Below are positions 1-5,536 of a stretch of 5,536 bases of DNA, one piece after another. Source of the stretch: Nitrospiraceae bacterium. Lineage in GTDB: Bacteria; Nitrospirota; Nitrospiria; Nitrospirales; UBA2166. A model generated the notes under the pieces. The model saw only the letters and a program-made list of their open reading frames with translations, was not told the DNA's origin and searched no databases. The DNA lies in NCBI GenBank assembly GCA_002726235.1, contig PBSN01000013.1:1-5536 (forward strand), given 5' to 3'. The position numbers and the translations under genes are program-made. Positions within the stretch are counted from its first letter, which is position 1, and every line of letters begins with the position of its first letter.

Positions 1-463
1 TTGTCTCGTTCTTGCTGAACAGCATGATTTTGTCCTTATTGACTGTCCGCCATCGTTCGGGCTTCTCACCGTTAATGCGCTGGTTGCCGCCGAGTCGGTC
101 CTAATTCCGGTTCAGTGCGAGTATTACGCCATACACGGGCTTGGCCAGCTCATGGAAAATATTAATCGCGTCCGCCGGATCTATAATAAAAATCTTAGCA
201 TTGAAGGTATTTTGTTGACGATGTTGGATGCGAGGAACAATCTCTGCAACCAAGTGGCGCAAGAGATACGAACGACCTTTACTGACAGGGTTTTTGCCAG
301 CGTGATTCCAAGAAATGTCGCTCTCGCTGAGGCTCCAAGCTATGGACGGCCAGTGTTGACCTACAATAATCATTCCGCTGGCGCGCGGGCATATATCGAA
401 CTTGCACATGAGGTTCTTGAAAAGGGGCATGACTTCTCCGGTCACTCTCCTGTTGCTTCATGA
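1..463 (+). CDS. parA: Chromosome partitioning ATPase ParA/Soj, 3' part (5' end outside window)
   Basis: ParA is a Walker-type ATPase that binds DNA non-specifically when ATP-bound and is stimulated by ParB to drive segregation of the origin region. The frame is open from base 2 and ends with TGA at 461-463, giving about 153 codons, so the N-terminal P-loop half is missing. Visible family hallmarks are a Walker B strand reading FVLIDCPPS, then GLLTVNAL, the segment IPVQCEYYAIHGLGQL, the stretch GILLTMLDARNNL, and the late motif VIPRNVALAEAPSYGRPV followed by GARAYIELAHEVL. These match chromosomal Soj proteins along their whole length, rather than plasmid ParA or MinD. parB follows 107 bp downstream on the same strand, the usual order. 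The identification is secure; the deviant Walker A motif cannot be checked here. Confidence 0.96.
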   Translation, partial: CLVLAEQHDFVLIDCPPSFGLLTVNALVAAESVLIPVQCEYYAIHGLGQLMENINRVRRIYNKNLSIEGILLTMLDARNNLCNQVAQEIRTTFTDRVFASVIPRNVALAEAPSYGRPVLTYNNHSAGARAYIELAHEVLEKGHDFSGHSPVAS

Positions 464-489
464 CGGCGCGGGTGCGGTGCTTGAATCCT

Positions 490-508
490 CACGTATGCCC
501 TATACGTG
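490..508. repeat. Inverted repeat in the parA-parB spacer, 7-bp arms
   Basis: CACGTAT at 490-496 and ATACGTG at 502-508 are exact reverse complements separated by the 5-nt loop gccct. A short T run (513-516) follows four bases later. As RNA this would make a small, AU-containing hairpin, too weak to be a convincing rho-independent terminator. It does not match the parS consensus TGTTTCACGTGAAACA, although it shares the CACGT core. It could be a protein-binding site for control of parB, a degenerate hairpin, or one copy of a dispersed intergenic repeat. The structure is seen; any role is inferred. Confidence 0.5.
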
Positions 509-558
509 CTGGTTTTGCGTTTCTCGCGTTTTACCCTGAGCCAACATCAAAACAACCT

Positions 559-564
559 GAGGAG
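559..564 (+). promoter_or_regulatory. Ribosome binding site of parB
   Basis: GAGGAG lies six bases before the ATG at 571. It supports that start over the out-of-frame ATG at 567. Confidence 0.7.
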
Positions 565-570
565 TTATGA

Positions 571-1416
571 ATGGAAAAGAAAGCGTTGGGTAGAGGCTTA
601 GATGCTATTTTCTCAAAAGACACACTCTTGTCCATTGAGACGCTTGATGAGCGGAAAGAGATTCGTGTCGATTGCGTCATTCCCAATCGGAATCAGCCCC
701 GACGTCGTTTTTCCCAGCCAGAGATTGATGAGTTGGTGGAATCAATAAAACACAATGGAATTCTTCAACCGGTGTTGGTCCGAGAGACGCCAGATGAGAA
801 GTTTGAACTCATTGCAGGGGAACGACGGTGGAGAGCGGCCTCTCTCGCCGGCCTTCACACCATTCCGGCAATGGTCAAGCAGGTTTCCGATCATGAGGTT
901 ATGGAATTAGCCCTAATTGAGAATATCCAACGTGCAGACTTGACTCCCATTGAGGTCGCACGGGCATATCAGCGTCTGATTCAAGAGTTCTCGCTTACCC
1001 AGGATCAGCTATCAACGCGTGTTGGAAAAACGCGGTCATCAGTGGCTAATATGTTGCGGCTCTTAACGTTGCCACATGGCGTTCAGGAGCTTGTGGAATC
1101 CGGAAGTCTTACGATGGGGCACGCCAAGGTTCTGCTTTCGCTGTCCAATATTGATGAGCAACAGGCGTGGGCAAAACGGGCGGTGCACGAGAAGTTGTCT
1201 GTACGAGACCTCGAGGGGCTTCTTCAGCCAAAAGCAAGACGGCCTCGCCCGGTCGCAAAACTAAAAGATCCTAACGCGACAAATGTCGAAGAGCAGCTTA
1301 AACGGCGCCTTGGAACAAATGCGAAGCTAACGACTGGACCAAAAGGCGGACGAATTTCTATTGACTATTACTCCCTCGAAGACCTGGAACGAATTCTTGA
1401 GATTATCCTCCGCTAA
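571..1416 (+). CDS. parB: Chromosome partitioning protein ParB/Spo0J (parS-binding CTPase clamp)
   Basis: ParB loads at parS sites near the origin, spreads as a CTP-dependent sliding clamp and stimulates ParA. The 281-residue product has the full domain order. The N-terminal ParA-contacting peptide LGRGLDAIF is at residues 6-14. The ParB/Srx nucleotide domain covers about 30-125 and contains the CTP-binding motif GERRWRAA (83-90) and ENIQR (117-121). The central helix-turn-helix region is about 141-165 (TQDQLSTRVGKTRSSVANML), and the linker near 219-235 is basic and proline-rich. The C-terminal dimerisation segment is at about 258-281 (GGRISIDYYSLEDLERIL). Length is typical for chromosomal ParB. 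The ATG at 571 has a good ribosome binding site and the conserved N-terminal peptide begins directly after it. The stop TAA (1414-1416) abuts a tetranucleotide repeat tract leading into mnmA. No consensus parS site was found by eye in the window. Confidence 0.97.
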   Translation: MEKKALGRGLDAIFSKDTLLSIETLDERKEIRVDCVIPNRNQPRRRFSQPEIDELVESIKHNGILQPVLVRETPDEKFELIAGERRWRAASLAGLHTIPAMVKQVSDHEVMELALIENIQRADLTPIEVARAYQRLIQEFSLTQDQLSTRVGKTRSSVANMLRLLTLPHGVQELVESGSLTMGHAKVLLSLSNIDEQQAWAKRAVHEKLSVRDLEGLLQPKARRPRPVAKLKDPNATNVEEQLKRRLGTNAKLTTGPKGGRISIDYYSLEDLERILEIILR

Positions 1417-1448
1417 ATGAATGAATGAATGAATGAATGAGTGAGTGA
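1417..1448 (+). repeat. Tetranucleotide microsatellite (ATGA)6(GTGA)2 between parB and mnmA
   Basis: Six perfect ATGA units (1417-1440) are followed by two GTGA units (1441-1448), starting directly after the parB stop codon and running into the mnmA start. Every ATG in the tract opens a tiny frame of Met plus two residues and then TGA, in all three frames. The frame from 1433 ends at 1442-1444, just before the GTG at 1445. The frame from 1437 ends at 1446-1448, overlapping that GTG. Tetranucleotide tracts of this kind are prone to slipped-strand length change. Because all frames close inside the tract, a unit gain or loss would not shift the mnmA frame but could alter how ribosomes reach its start. 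Confidence 0.9.
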
Positions 1449-2560
1449 GGGTCGTGAGAGCTAAAGGAAAGGTTGTCGTGGGGTTGAGTGGTGGCATCGA
1501 TAGTGCCGTTGCTGCAACCCTCCTCGTTCGGCAAGGTTTCGAGGTTGTGGGGGTTACGTTGCAGGTGTGGGAAGCCGAAGACGAAGCTCGAGAGGCGACC
1601 AAAAAGTGGCAAGAGAGAAGCTGTTGTAAGGTTGGTCTTGCGCGGTTTGCCACGGAGCAGCTTGGGATTGCACATCACGTGGTCGATGTCAAAAGCGAGT
1701 TTCGAAAAGCCGTCATTGACGATTTTATTGACGGATATGCTGCAGGCCAAACACCAAATCCCTGTGTGCGGTGCAATGAACGTGTCAAGTTTGCACAGCT
1801 CTACGAGGTGGCCCAAAGTCTGCAAGCGGATTACGTCGCAACAGGGCACTATGTTCAGCTCGTCCGCGATATGGCGACTGATGAGATTCATCTTACCCGC
1901 GCTGTCGATCGTTCCAAAGACCAAACATACTTTCTTCACCGATTGCAGAGGGACTGGTTGCCACACCTCCTATTTCCTCTCGGGGCGTTGAAGAAGTCCG
2001 ACGTTTGGACTATCGCGGAGTCTCTTGGTTTGCCGGTTGATGAAATTTCAGAGAGCCAGGAAATTTGCTTTGTGACTCAGTCAAGTTATCGAGAATTTCT
2101 CGAAAAGGAAGTTCCGGAAATCGGGAGGCCGGGGAATATCGTTGATCTATCTGGTCTTGTGTTGGGACAACATCAGGGGGTGTTTAATTATACGAGTGGG
2201 CAACGACGGGGTCTTGGTGTTGCAACTGGGGAGAGAATGTTTGTGCTTGAGGTTGAACCTCAGACCGACACCGTTGTCGTCGGCCCAGAGGAAAAACTGT
2301 TTCGGTCGGATTGTTTGGTTGGGGACCTGAACTTGCTCTGTTCGACCAAAACGCTGTTTGAGAAACCCGTCATGGGAAAGATTCGATATGCGACGACCGT
2401 AGCGCCTGCGGTGGTGAAACCCCATTCGGATAATGTCGTGCAAGTTGTCTTCGAGACTGCTCAGCGGGCCATTACACCGGGGCAGTCGGCGGTGTTTTAT
2501 CGAGGAGACCAGGTGCTCGGAGGAGGAATCATTATAAACTCAAAGGGAGGCCGATCATGA
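1445..2560 (+). CDS. mnmA: tRNA-specific 2-thiouridylase MnmA (TrmU)
   Basis: MnmA uses ATP to adenylate C2 of U34 in Lys, Glu and Gln tRNAs, then inserts sulfur received as persulfide from a desulfurase relay, forming the s2U34 base in the cytoplasm. The 371-residue product is close to the family's usual 360-370. Seen motifs are the PP-loop SGGIDS (15-20), the first catalytic cysteine C107 in NPCVRCN, DQTYFL (159-164), and the second catalytic cysteine C208 in SQEICF. The central domain motif YTSGQRRGLGVA (249-260) and the C-terminal beta-barrel motif ITPGQSAVFYRGDQVLGGG are also present. No key residue is missing. The start is uncertain: GTG at 1445 has no clear Shine-Dalgarno and sits in the repeat tract, while GTG at 1454 has GAGGG only two bases upstream. 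An in-frame TGA at 1442-1444 rules out earlier starts. The stop overlaps the next small frame by ATGA. Confidence 0.97.
   Translation: MRVVRAKGKVVVGLSGGIDSAVAATLLVRQGFEVVGVTLQVWEAEDEAREATKKWQERSCCKVGLARFATEQLGIAHHVVDVKSEFRKAVIDDFIDGYAAGQTPNPCVRCNERVKFAQLYEVAQSLQADYVATGHYVQLVRDMATDEIHLTRAVDRSKDQTYFLHRLQRDWLPHLLFPLGALKKSDVWTIAESLGLPVDEISESQEICFVTQSSYREFLEKEVPEIGRPGNIVDLSGLVLGQHQGVFNYTSGQRRGLGVATGERMFVLEVEPQTDTVVVGPEEKLFRSDCLVGDLNLLCSTKTLFEKPVMGKIRYATTVAPAVVKPHSDNVVQVVFETAQRAITPGQSAVFYRGDQVLGGGIIINSKGGRS
2544..2550 (+). promoter_or_regulatory. Strong Shine-Dalgarno for the 29-aa frame, inside the end of mnmA
   Basis: AGGGAGG, preceded by further A residues, lies six bases before the ATG at 2557. 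It is among the best ribosome binding sites in the window and serves no other start, which is the main argument that the small frame is translated. Confidence 0.65.
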
Positions 2561-2646
2561 ACCCTTTAGATTCTGTGCCTGGGACAATCGTCTCAGGTTT
2601 TGTTCTTACCGTCATCCTGTTCGCGCTTGCGAGGGTGCTGGTTTAA
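2557..2646 (+). CDS. Putative 29-aa single-span membrane microprotein
   Basis: This short open frame begins with an ATG that overlaps the mnmA stop (ATGA, 2557-2560) and ends with TAA at 2644-2646. I do not recognise it. The product starts with a short polar segment (MNPLDSVPG) followed by a hydrophobic stretch at about residues 10-29 (TIVSGFVLTVILFALARVLV) with one arginine near the C-terminus. It could therefore be a single membrane helix with almost no soluble part. The strong Shine-Dalgarno with six-base spacing and the stop-start overlap indicate translational coupling to mnmA. The next gene, 51 bp downstream, encodes a four-helix membrane protein, so the peptide may be an accessory subunit of it; this is inference only. 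It could instead be a fortuitous frame, since 29 codons is too short for codon statistics to decide. Confidence 0.55.
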   Translation: MNPLDSVPGTIVSGFVLTVILFALARVLV

Positions 2647-2678
2647 CCCAACAGCGACTAATGGCAATCAAAGCGTGA

Positions 2679-2685
2679 AGGAGGG
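2679..2685 (+). promoter_or_regulatory. Ribosome binding site with long spacing to the 2698 start
   Basis: AGGAGGG matches the Shine-Dalgarno consensus well but is twelve bases from the ATG at 2698, longer than the usual five to nine. There is no in-frame alternative start closer to it, because TAG at 2686-2688 closes the frame upstream. Confidence 0.6.
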
Positions 2686-2697
2686 TAGATAAGATAC

Positions 2698-3198
2698 ATG
2701 GAAGCATATCTTGAGTTGTTGTTCCGATGGGGCCATTTTCTTGCCGGCATTGCGTGGATTGGCATTCTCTATTATTTCAACTTTATCCAAGCCGCCTACT
2801 TGAAAGTGGTAACTCCTGAAGCCAAGGCTGAAGCGTTCCAACACCTTGTTCCGAACGCATTGGCGTGGTTCCGTTATGCTGCGCTGTGGACGTGGGTGTT
2901 CGGAATACTCTTGTTGTTGACGAGCAAGGAATACTCTTTAGGAGAAGCGTTTTTGTTTCAAGGTGACTCAAAAGTCATTGGTATGGGGGCGTGGCTCGGA
3001 ACGATCATGTTCTTTAACGTGTGGATGATTATTTGGCCCAATCAAAAGAAGGTGTTGGGTATGGTCGAGGTTCTTGCGGAGGAAAAACCGCGTGCGGCCC
3101 GGATCGCGTTGTTAGCGTCCCGCACGAATGTTGTGTTATCGATCCCGATGCTCTTTTTCATGGCGGCAGCGGGCCACGCACCGGCGGGTTTGTTCTGA
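2698..3198 (+). CDS. Four-helix membrane protein of the urate-oxidase N-terminal (PuuD-like) family
   Basis: The 166-residue product carries the opening signature of this family (Pfam Urate_ox_N), [19 protein letters not shown], at residues 11-29, and the closing motif [15 protein letters not shown] at 141-155. Four hydrophobic spans are visible at about 9-29, 56-76, 92-112 and 141-160. Histidines within or next to the spans (H13, H160) could bind a cofactor such as haem, but this is inference. Characterised PuuD enzymes are much longer and end in a cytochrome c domain. Here no CxxCH motif exists and the protein is less than half that size, so urate oxidation should not be assumed. No purine catabolism gene is nearby. 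The upstream 29-aa membrane frame and mnmA are close enough to share a transcript. Family membership is fairly sure; function is unknown. Confidence 0.85.
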   Translation: MEAYLELLFRWGHFLAGIAWIGILYYFNFIQAAYLKVVTPEAKAEAFQHLVPNALAWFRYAALWTWVFGILLLLTSKEYSLGEAFLFQGDSKVIGMGAWLGTIMFFNVWMIIWPNQKKVLGMVEVLAEEKPRAARIALLASRTNVVLSIPMLFFMAAAGHAPAGLF

Positions 3199-3360
3199 GG
3201 TAGTAATGCTGATGTGCACTACGTTTGGTGCGTGATATCGACCGTGCATTGCCCATGGACTACTCGGTGTCTCGTCGCAGTTTGAAGCATGTGGTAAGGC
3301 TCTAGTGAGAGTCGTGCGCGCATTTCATTTCAGTTGTGAACTAGAGTTAAGGGATAGAGC
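3199..3360. other. 162-bp spacer before the ABC permease
   Basis: No coding frame of meaningful length, tRNA-like fold or clear terminator was found. The only symmetric element is the 8-bp palindrome TGCGCGCA at 3315-3322. The spacer is long compared with others in the window, so a promoter for the downstream ABC genes is plausible here, but no convincing -35/-10 pair with proper spacing is visible. An AAGGGA ribosome binding site (3349-3354) ends the spacer, six bases before the ATG at 3361. Confidence 0.4.
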
Positions 3361-4131
3361 ATGACGCATATTCGCATTGTCGCGGGCAAAGAGCTCCGTA
3401 GTTACTTCATGTCGCCCGTCGCGTATGTCGTGATTGCGATGTTTCTTCTTATCGTCGGTGTGCTGACCTATCTTGCGGCTACTCAGGCAAGCACAGTTGC
3501 GATGCAGCAGATGCAAGTGAAGGGAGTCATTCCCGAGTTGCACGTGAATGAACTGGTTTTCCGCCCCGTTTTTGGGAACCTTGCCATTATCCTTTTGCTA
3601 TTACTGCCAATGCTTACCATGCGGTTATTTGCAGAGGAGCGTAAGATGCGCACCATGGAATTGTTGATGACGTCACCCATTACGGTAACTGAAATGGTTA
3701 TTGGGAAATATCTTGCCACGACCGTAGTGTTTGCCGGGATGGTGGGATTGACCGGGCTGACCCCTCTTATGCTCTCGTTTTTTACAGACATTGAATGGAT
3801 GCCGTTGGGTGCGGCATATTTCGGTCTGTTTCTCCTAGGTGCTCTGTTTCTATCGGTCGGATTATTTGCTTCCGCACTCACTGAGAATCAGATTATCGCC
3901 GTGTTCGTGTCATTCGGGATTTTGCTTTTGTTTTGGATGGCGGGATGGGCCGCCGAAGCATTGCAAGGGCAGGCGATTGGGCAGGTGTTGTTGTATCTCT
4001 CGGTTGTCGATCATTTCGAGCCTTTTGTAAGTGGACTCGTCGATACTCGCGATATCGTGTACTACCTCACCAGTATTATCTTTTGGATCTTCCTGACCCA
4101 TCGGGTTATCGAATCGCAGCGATGGCGGTGA
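3361..4131 (+). CDS. ABC-2 type transporter permease, GldF/NosY-like
   Basis: This is the inner-membrane permease of an ABC exporter. The 256-residue product starts with a short cytoplasmic segment containing the conserved KELRSYFMSP (10-19). It then has about six hydrophobic spans, near 18-40, 72-90, 116-142, 150-172, 176-200 and 232-247. The family hallmark AEERKMRTMELLMTSPIT (91-108) lies after the second span and forms the coupling region that contacts the ATPase. A periplasmic loop of about 30 residues follows span one. The partner protein of the GldG type begins 35 bp downstream, so the pair resembles the GldF-GldG arrangement of Bacteroidota gliding operons, which is widespread in non-gliding bacteria too. 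No ATP-binding gene is adjacent upstream, which is unusual. The substrate cannot be told from sequence. The start is supported by AAGGGA six bases upstream. Confidence 0.92.
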   Translation: MTHIRIVAGKELRSYFMSPVAYVVIAMFLLIVGVLTYLAATQASTVAMQQMQVKGVIPELHVNELVFRPVFGNLAIILLLLLPMLTMRLFAEERKMRTMELLMTSPITVTEMVIGKYLATTVVFAGMVGLTGLTPLMLSFFTDIEWMPLGAAYFGLFLLGALFLSVGLFASALTENQIIAVFVSFGILLLFWMAGWAAEALQGQAIGQVLLYLSVVDHFEPFVSGLVDTRDIVYYLTSIIFWIFLTHRVIESQRWR

Positions 4132-4155
4132 GGCCGTTTTTGTGATGGACATGTG

Positions 4156-4160
4156 AGAGG
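4156..4160 (+). promoter_or_regulatory. Ribosome binding site deciding the GTG start at 4167
   Basis: AGAGG lies six bases before GTG 4167. The nearby ATG codons at 4145, 4151 and 4163 each close after at most three codons, so the GTG is the only well-placed start for the long frame. Confidence 0.65.
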
Positions 4161-4166
4161 AATGCG

Positions 4167-5536
4167 GTGAAGCGGTACGTAGTTGTAGGGCTTGGGATTG
4201 TCGGGATGGTGTTGGCGGTCACAGGGCTAGCGCTAAATGATCTCGCGCTTCTTCCGACCTGGGGCGTGACGGGAATTGCTGCCCTTGCCCTTGGATGTTT
4301 AATCACCTTTTTCATCCTGCATTTTGAAACCGTCAAGACTTTCTCAGCTCAGCGTTCAACGCGCCTCGGATTCAACAGTATCCTCATGGTGCTGCTTTTT
4401 CTTGGAATTCTTGAAGTCATCAATTTTCTCAATGCCAGGCATCCTCTCCGGATTGATCTCTCGGAAAGTAAAGAATTTACCGTTGCCCACCAAACTCGTG
4501 GGGTGTTGGAGAGTCTTGTGGAGCCAATGACCATTACCGCGTTCTCGAAGGAAGGAAGTAAGGGGGCAACACGGTATCGTAGTATTCTGGATACCTACCG
4601 GTATCATACCGATTACATTACATACACCGTGGCAGATCCTGATAAAAAACCCGCACTTGCGCGAAAATATGGCATTACAAAATTTGACACCGCTATTCTT
4701 GAAAGTGGCGATCGAACAACGGAAGTGATCGCGCCCACTGAACAAGCATTAACCAATGGGATTATTCGTGTGAGTCGGACAGACAAGACGTCCGTTCGTT
4801 TTCTCGTTGGCCACGGTGAGCCGGGGTTGGATGACACCGGAAAACAGGGGTATTCCATGCTCAAGGCATCCATAGAAAACACTGGGTATGACGTCTCCAC
4901 GATTTCGTCTCTTCAGGATGACCTATTTTCTGATCGTGACTCAGTGCTTGTTATCGCAGGACCTCGGCGCATGTTTACTGACGATGAACTTGTGCAGGTC
5001 CAGAAATACATTCTAAAAAAGCGACGGCTCTTGCTGCTTCTGGACCCGGTATTGCAACCTGAAACCAATACTGGCCTTGAACCCCTTCTGGCTGTTCGTG
5101 GTGTGAGTTTGGGCAATGGCGTCATCATGGACCCGGAATCGAGGCTGTCTGGGGCAGAGGCCACGATACCTATTGTTACGTCGTATCCAGAACACGAGAT
5201 TACCCACCAGTTTGATCTGGCAACCTTTTTTCCGCTGGCACGGCCTCTGCTGTTTGACACGGCGGGTGATGCCAGCGCACAGAGCGATTGGGATATTGAT
5301 CCTCTTGCGAATACCAATGCCACCAGTTGGGAGGAGCATGACTTGCAGTCGGCCGATGATGCAACGTTTGACGCTGCCACTGATATCAAAGGGCCGCTTA
5401 CAGTTGCTGTGGCAGTGGCGCCGAAGAAAATTTTCGGACATGGAGGCGTGGAATTAAAAAATACGGATAGATCTCCCACCATGGTTGTCATCGGCGATTC
5501 GGATTTTGTTACCAATGCGTCCGTGAATTTTTCCGG
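4167..5536 (+). CDS. GldG-like ABC transporter auxiliary protein, 3' end outside window
   Basis: The frame is open for 456 codons from GTG 4167 to the window edge. Three hydrophobic spans are visible at about residues 4-24, 31-53 and 68-88. They are followed by the entry motif of the GldG/ABC_transp_aux family (Pfam PF09822), LRIDLSESKEFTVAHQT (94-110), then LESLVEPMTITAFSKEGS (114-131). Later motifs are FLVGHGEPGLDD (212-223), LLLLLDP (288-294), GPLTVAVAV (409-417) and MVVIGDSDFVTN (439-450), all in family order. Residues about 363-408 form an acidic, Asp/Ala-rich low-complexity stretch. Most of the protein after residue 90 is expected outside the cytoplasm. Members of this family occur next to ABC-2 permeases; their mechanism is poorly known, though GldG is needed for gliding in Flavobacterium. 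Given the 35-bp gap, it very probably works with the upstream permease. A C-terminal membrane helix, usual for the family, would lie beyond the window. Confidence 0.88.
   Translation, partial: MKRYVVVGLGIVGMVLAVTGLALNDLALLPTWGVTGIAALALGCLITFFILHFETVKTFSAQRSTRLGFNSILMVLLFLGILEVINFLNARHPLRIDLSESKEFTVAHQTRGVLESLVEPMTITAFSKEGSKGATRYRSILDTYRYHTDYITYTVADPDKKPALARKYGITKFDTAILESGDRTTEVIAPTEQALTNGIIRVSRTDKTSVRFLVGHGEPGLDDTGKQGYSMLKASIENTGYDVSTISSLQDDLFSDRDSVLVIAGPRRMFTDDELVQVQKYILKKRRLLLLLDPVLQPETNTGLEPLLAVRGVSLGNGVIMDPESRLSGAEATIPIVTSYPEHEITHQFDLATFFPLARPLLFDTAGDASAQSDWDIDPLANTNATSWEEHDLQSADDATFDAATDIKGPLTVAVAVAPKKIFGHGGVELKNTDRSPTMVVIGDSDFVTNASVNFS

Noticed and set aside
481-506. Possible promoter TTGAAT ... 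TATACG before parB
   Set aside because: The spacing is only 14 bases and the -10 match is partly produced by the inverted repeat, so support is too weak.
490-516. Rho-independent terminator after parA
   Set aside because: The stem is only 7 bp and AT-containing, and the T run is short and not adjacent to it.
1403-1966. Long minus-strand open frame opposite mnmA, with a His-Ser-Phe-Ile repeat
   Set aside because: It is the complement of the ATGA tract and of the well-conserved mnmA; it has no family motifs of its own and is a shadow.
2661-2678. Five-codon frame ATG...TGA between the microprotein and the 2698 gene
   Set aside because: It has no ribosome binding site and is far too short to judge; its stop merely overlaps the next Shine-Dalgarno region.
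3282-3308. Possible promoter TTGAAG ... TAGTGA before the ABC permease
   Set aside because: The 15-base spacing and poor -10 match make it no better than chance in a 162-bp spacer.
3536-3551. Degenerate parS-like site centred on CACGTG within the permease gene
   Set aside because: It matches the parS consensus at only 12 of 16 positions, fewer than usually tolerated, and lies inside a conserved coding region.
4913-5515. 200-codon minus-strand open frame opposite the GldG-like gene
   Set aside because: Its product is Ser/Arg-rich with no recognisable domain, and the plus-strand frame carries clear family motifs across the same bases.

Overview
All supported genes lie on the plus strand, and the window reads as an ordinary chromosomal stretch of a free-living bacterium with roughly balanced base composition (about 50% GC by eye). 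The parA-parB chromosome partitioning pair points to a chromosomal location, often near an origin. The mix of genes (parAB, mnmA, a short membrane protein of the urate-oxidase N-terminal family, and a GldF/GldG-type ABC exporter) would fit Nitrospirota or a related deep-branching Gram-negative lineage. That placement is an impression, not something the sequence proves.

Layout: (1) positions 1-463 hold the 3' part of parA (Soj). A 107-bp spacer with a 7-bp inverted repeat follows. (2) parB (Spo0J) is complete at 571-1416. (3) A tetranucleotide repeat tract, (ATGA)6(GTGA)2, fills the whole gap between the parB stop and mnmA. (4) mnmA, the tRNA U34 2-thiouridylase, is complete at 1445-2560 and starts with GTG. 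(5) A 29-codon open frame for a single-span membrane microprotein overlaps the mnmA stop by ATGA and has a near-perfect Shine-Dalgarno. (6) A 166-aa four-helix membrane protein with the urate-oxidase N-terminal signature occupies 2698-3198. (7) After a 162-bp spacer come an ABC-2 type permease (3361-4131) and, 35 bp later, a long open frame that runs off the window end (4167-5536). The latter encodes a GldG-like auxiliary protein.

How they work together: ParA and ParB form the segregation machine. MnmA is an independent tRNA modification enzyme, apparently co-transcribed with them. The microprotein and the urate-oxidase-N-like protein may form a small membrane module. The permease and GldG-like protein should be the membrane and extracytoplasmic parts of one ABC exporter, whose ATPase is not encoded in this window.

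No clearly new multi-gene system is visible. The points most worth a second look are the repeat tract that carries a chain of overlapping mini-ORFs into the mnmA start, the microprotein, and the ABC exporter lacking an adjacent ATPase.
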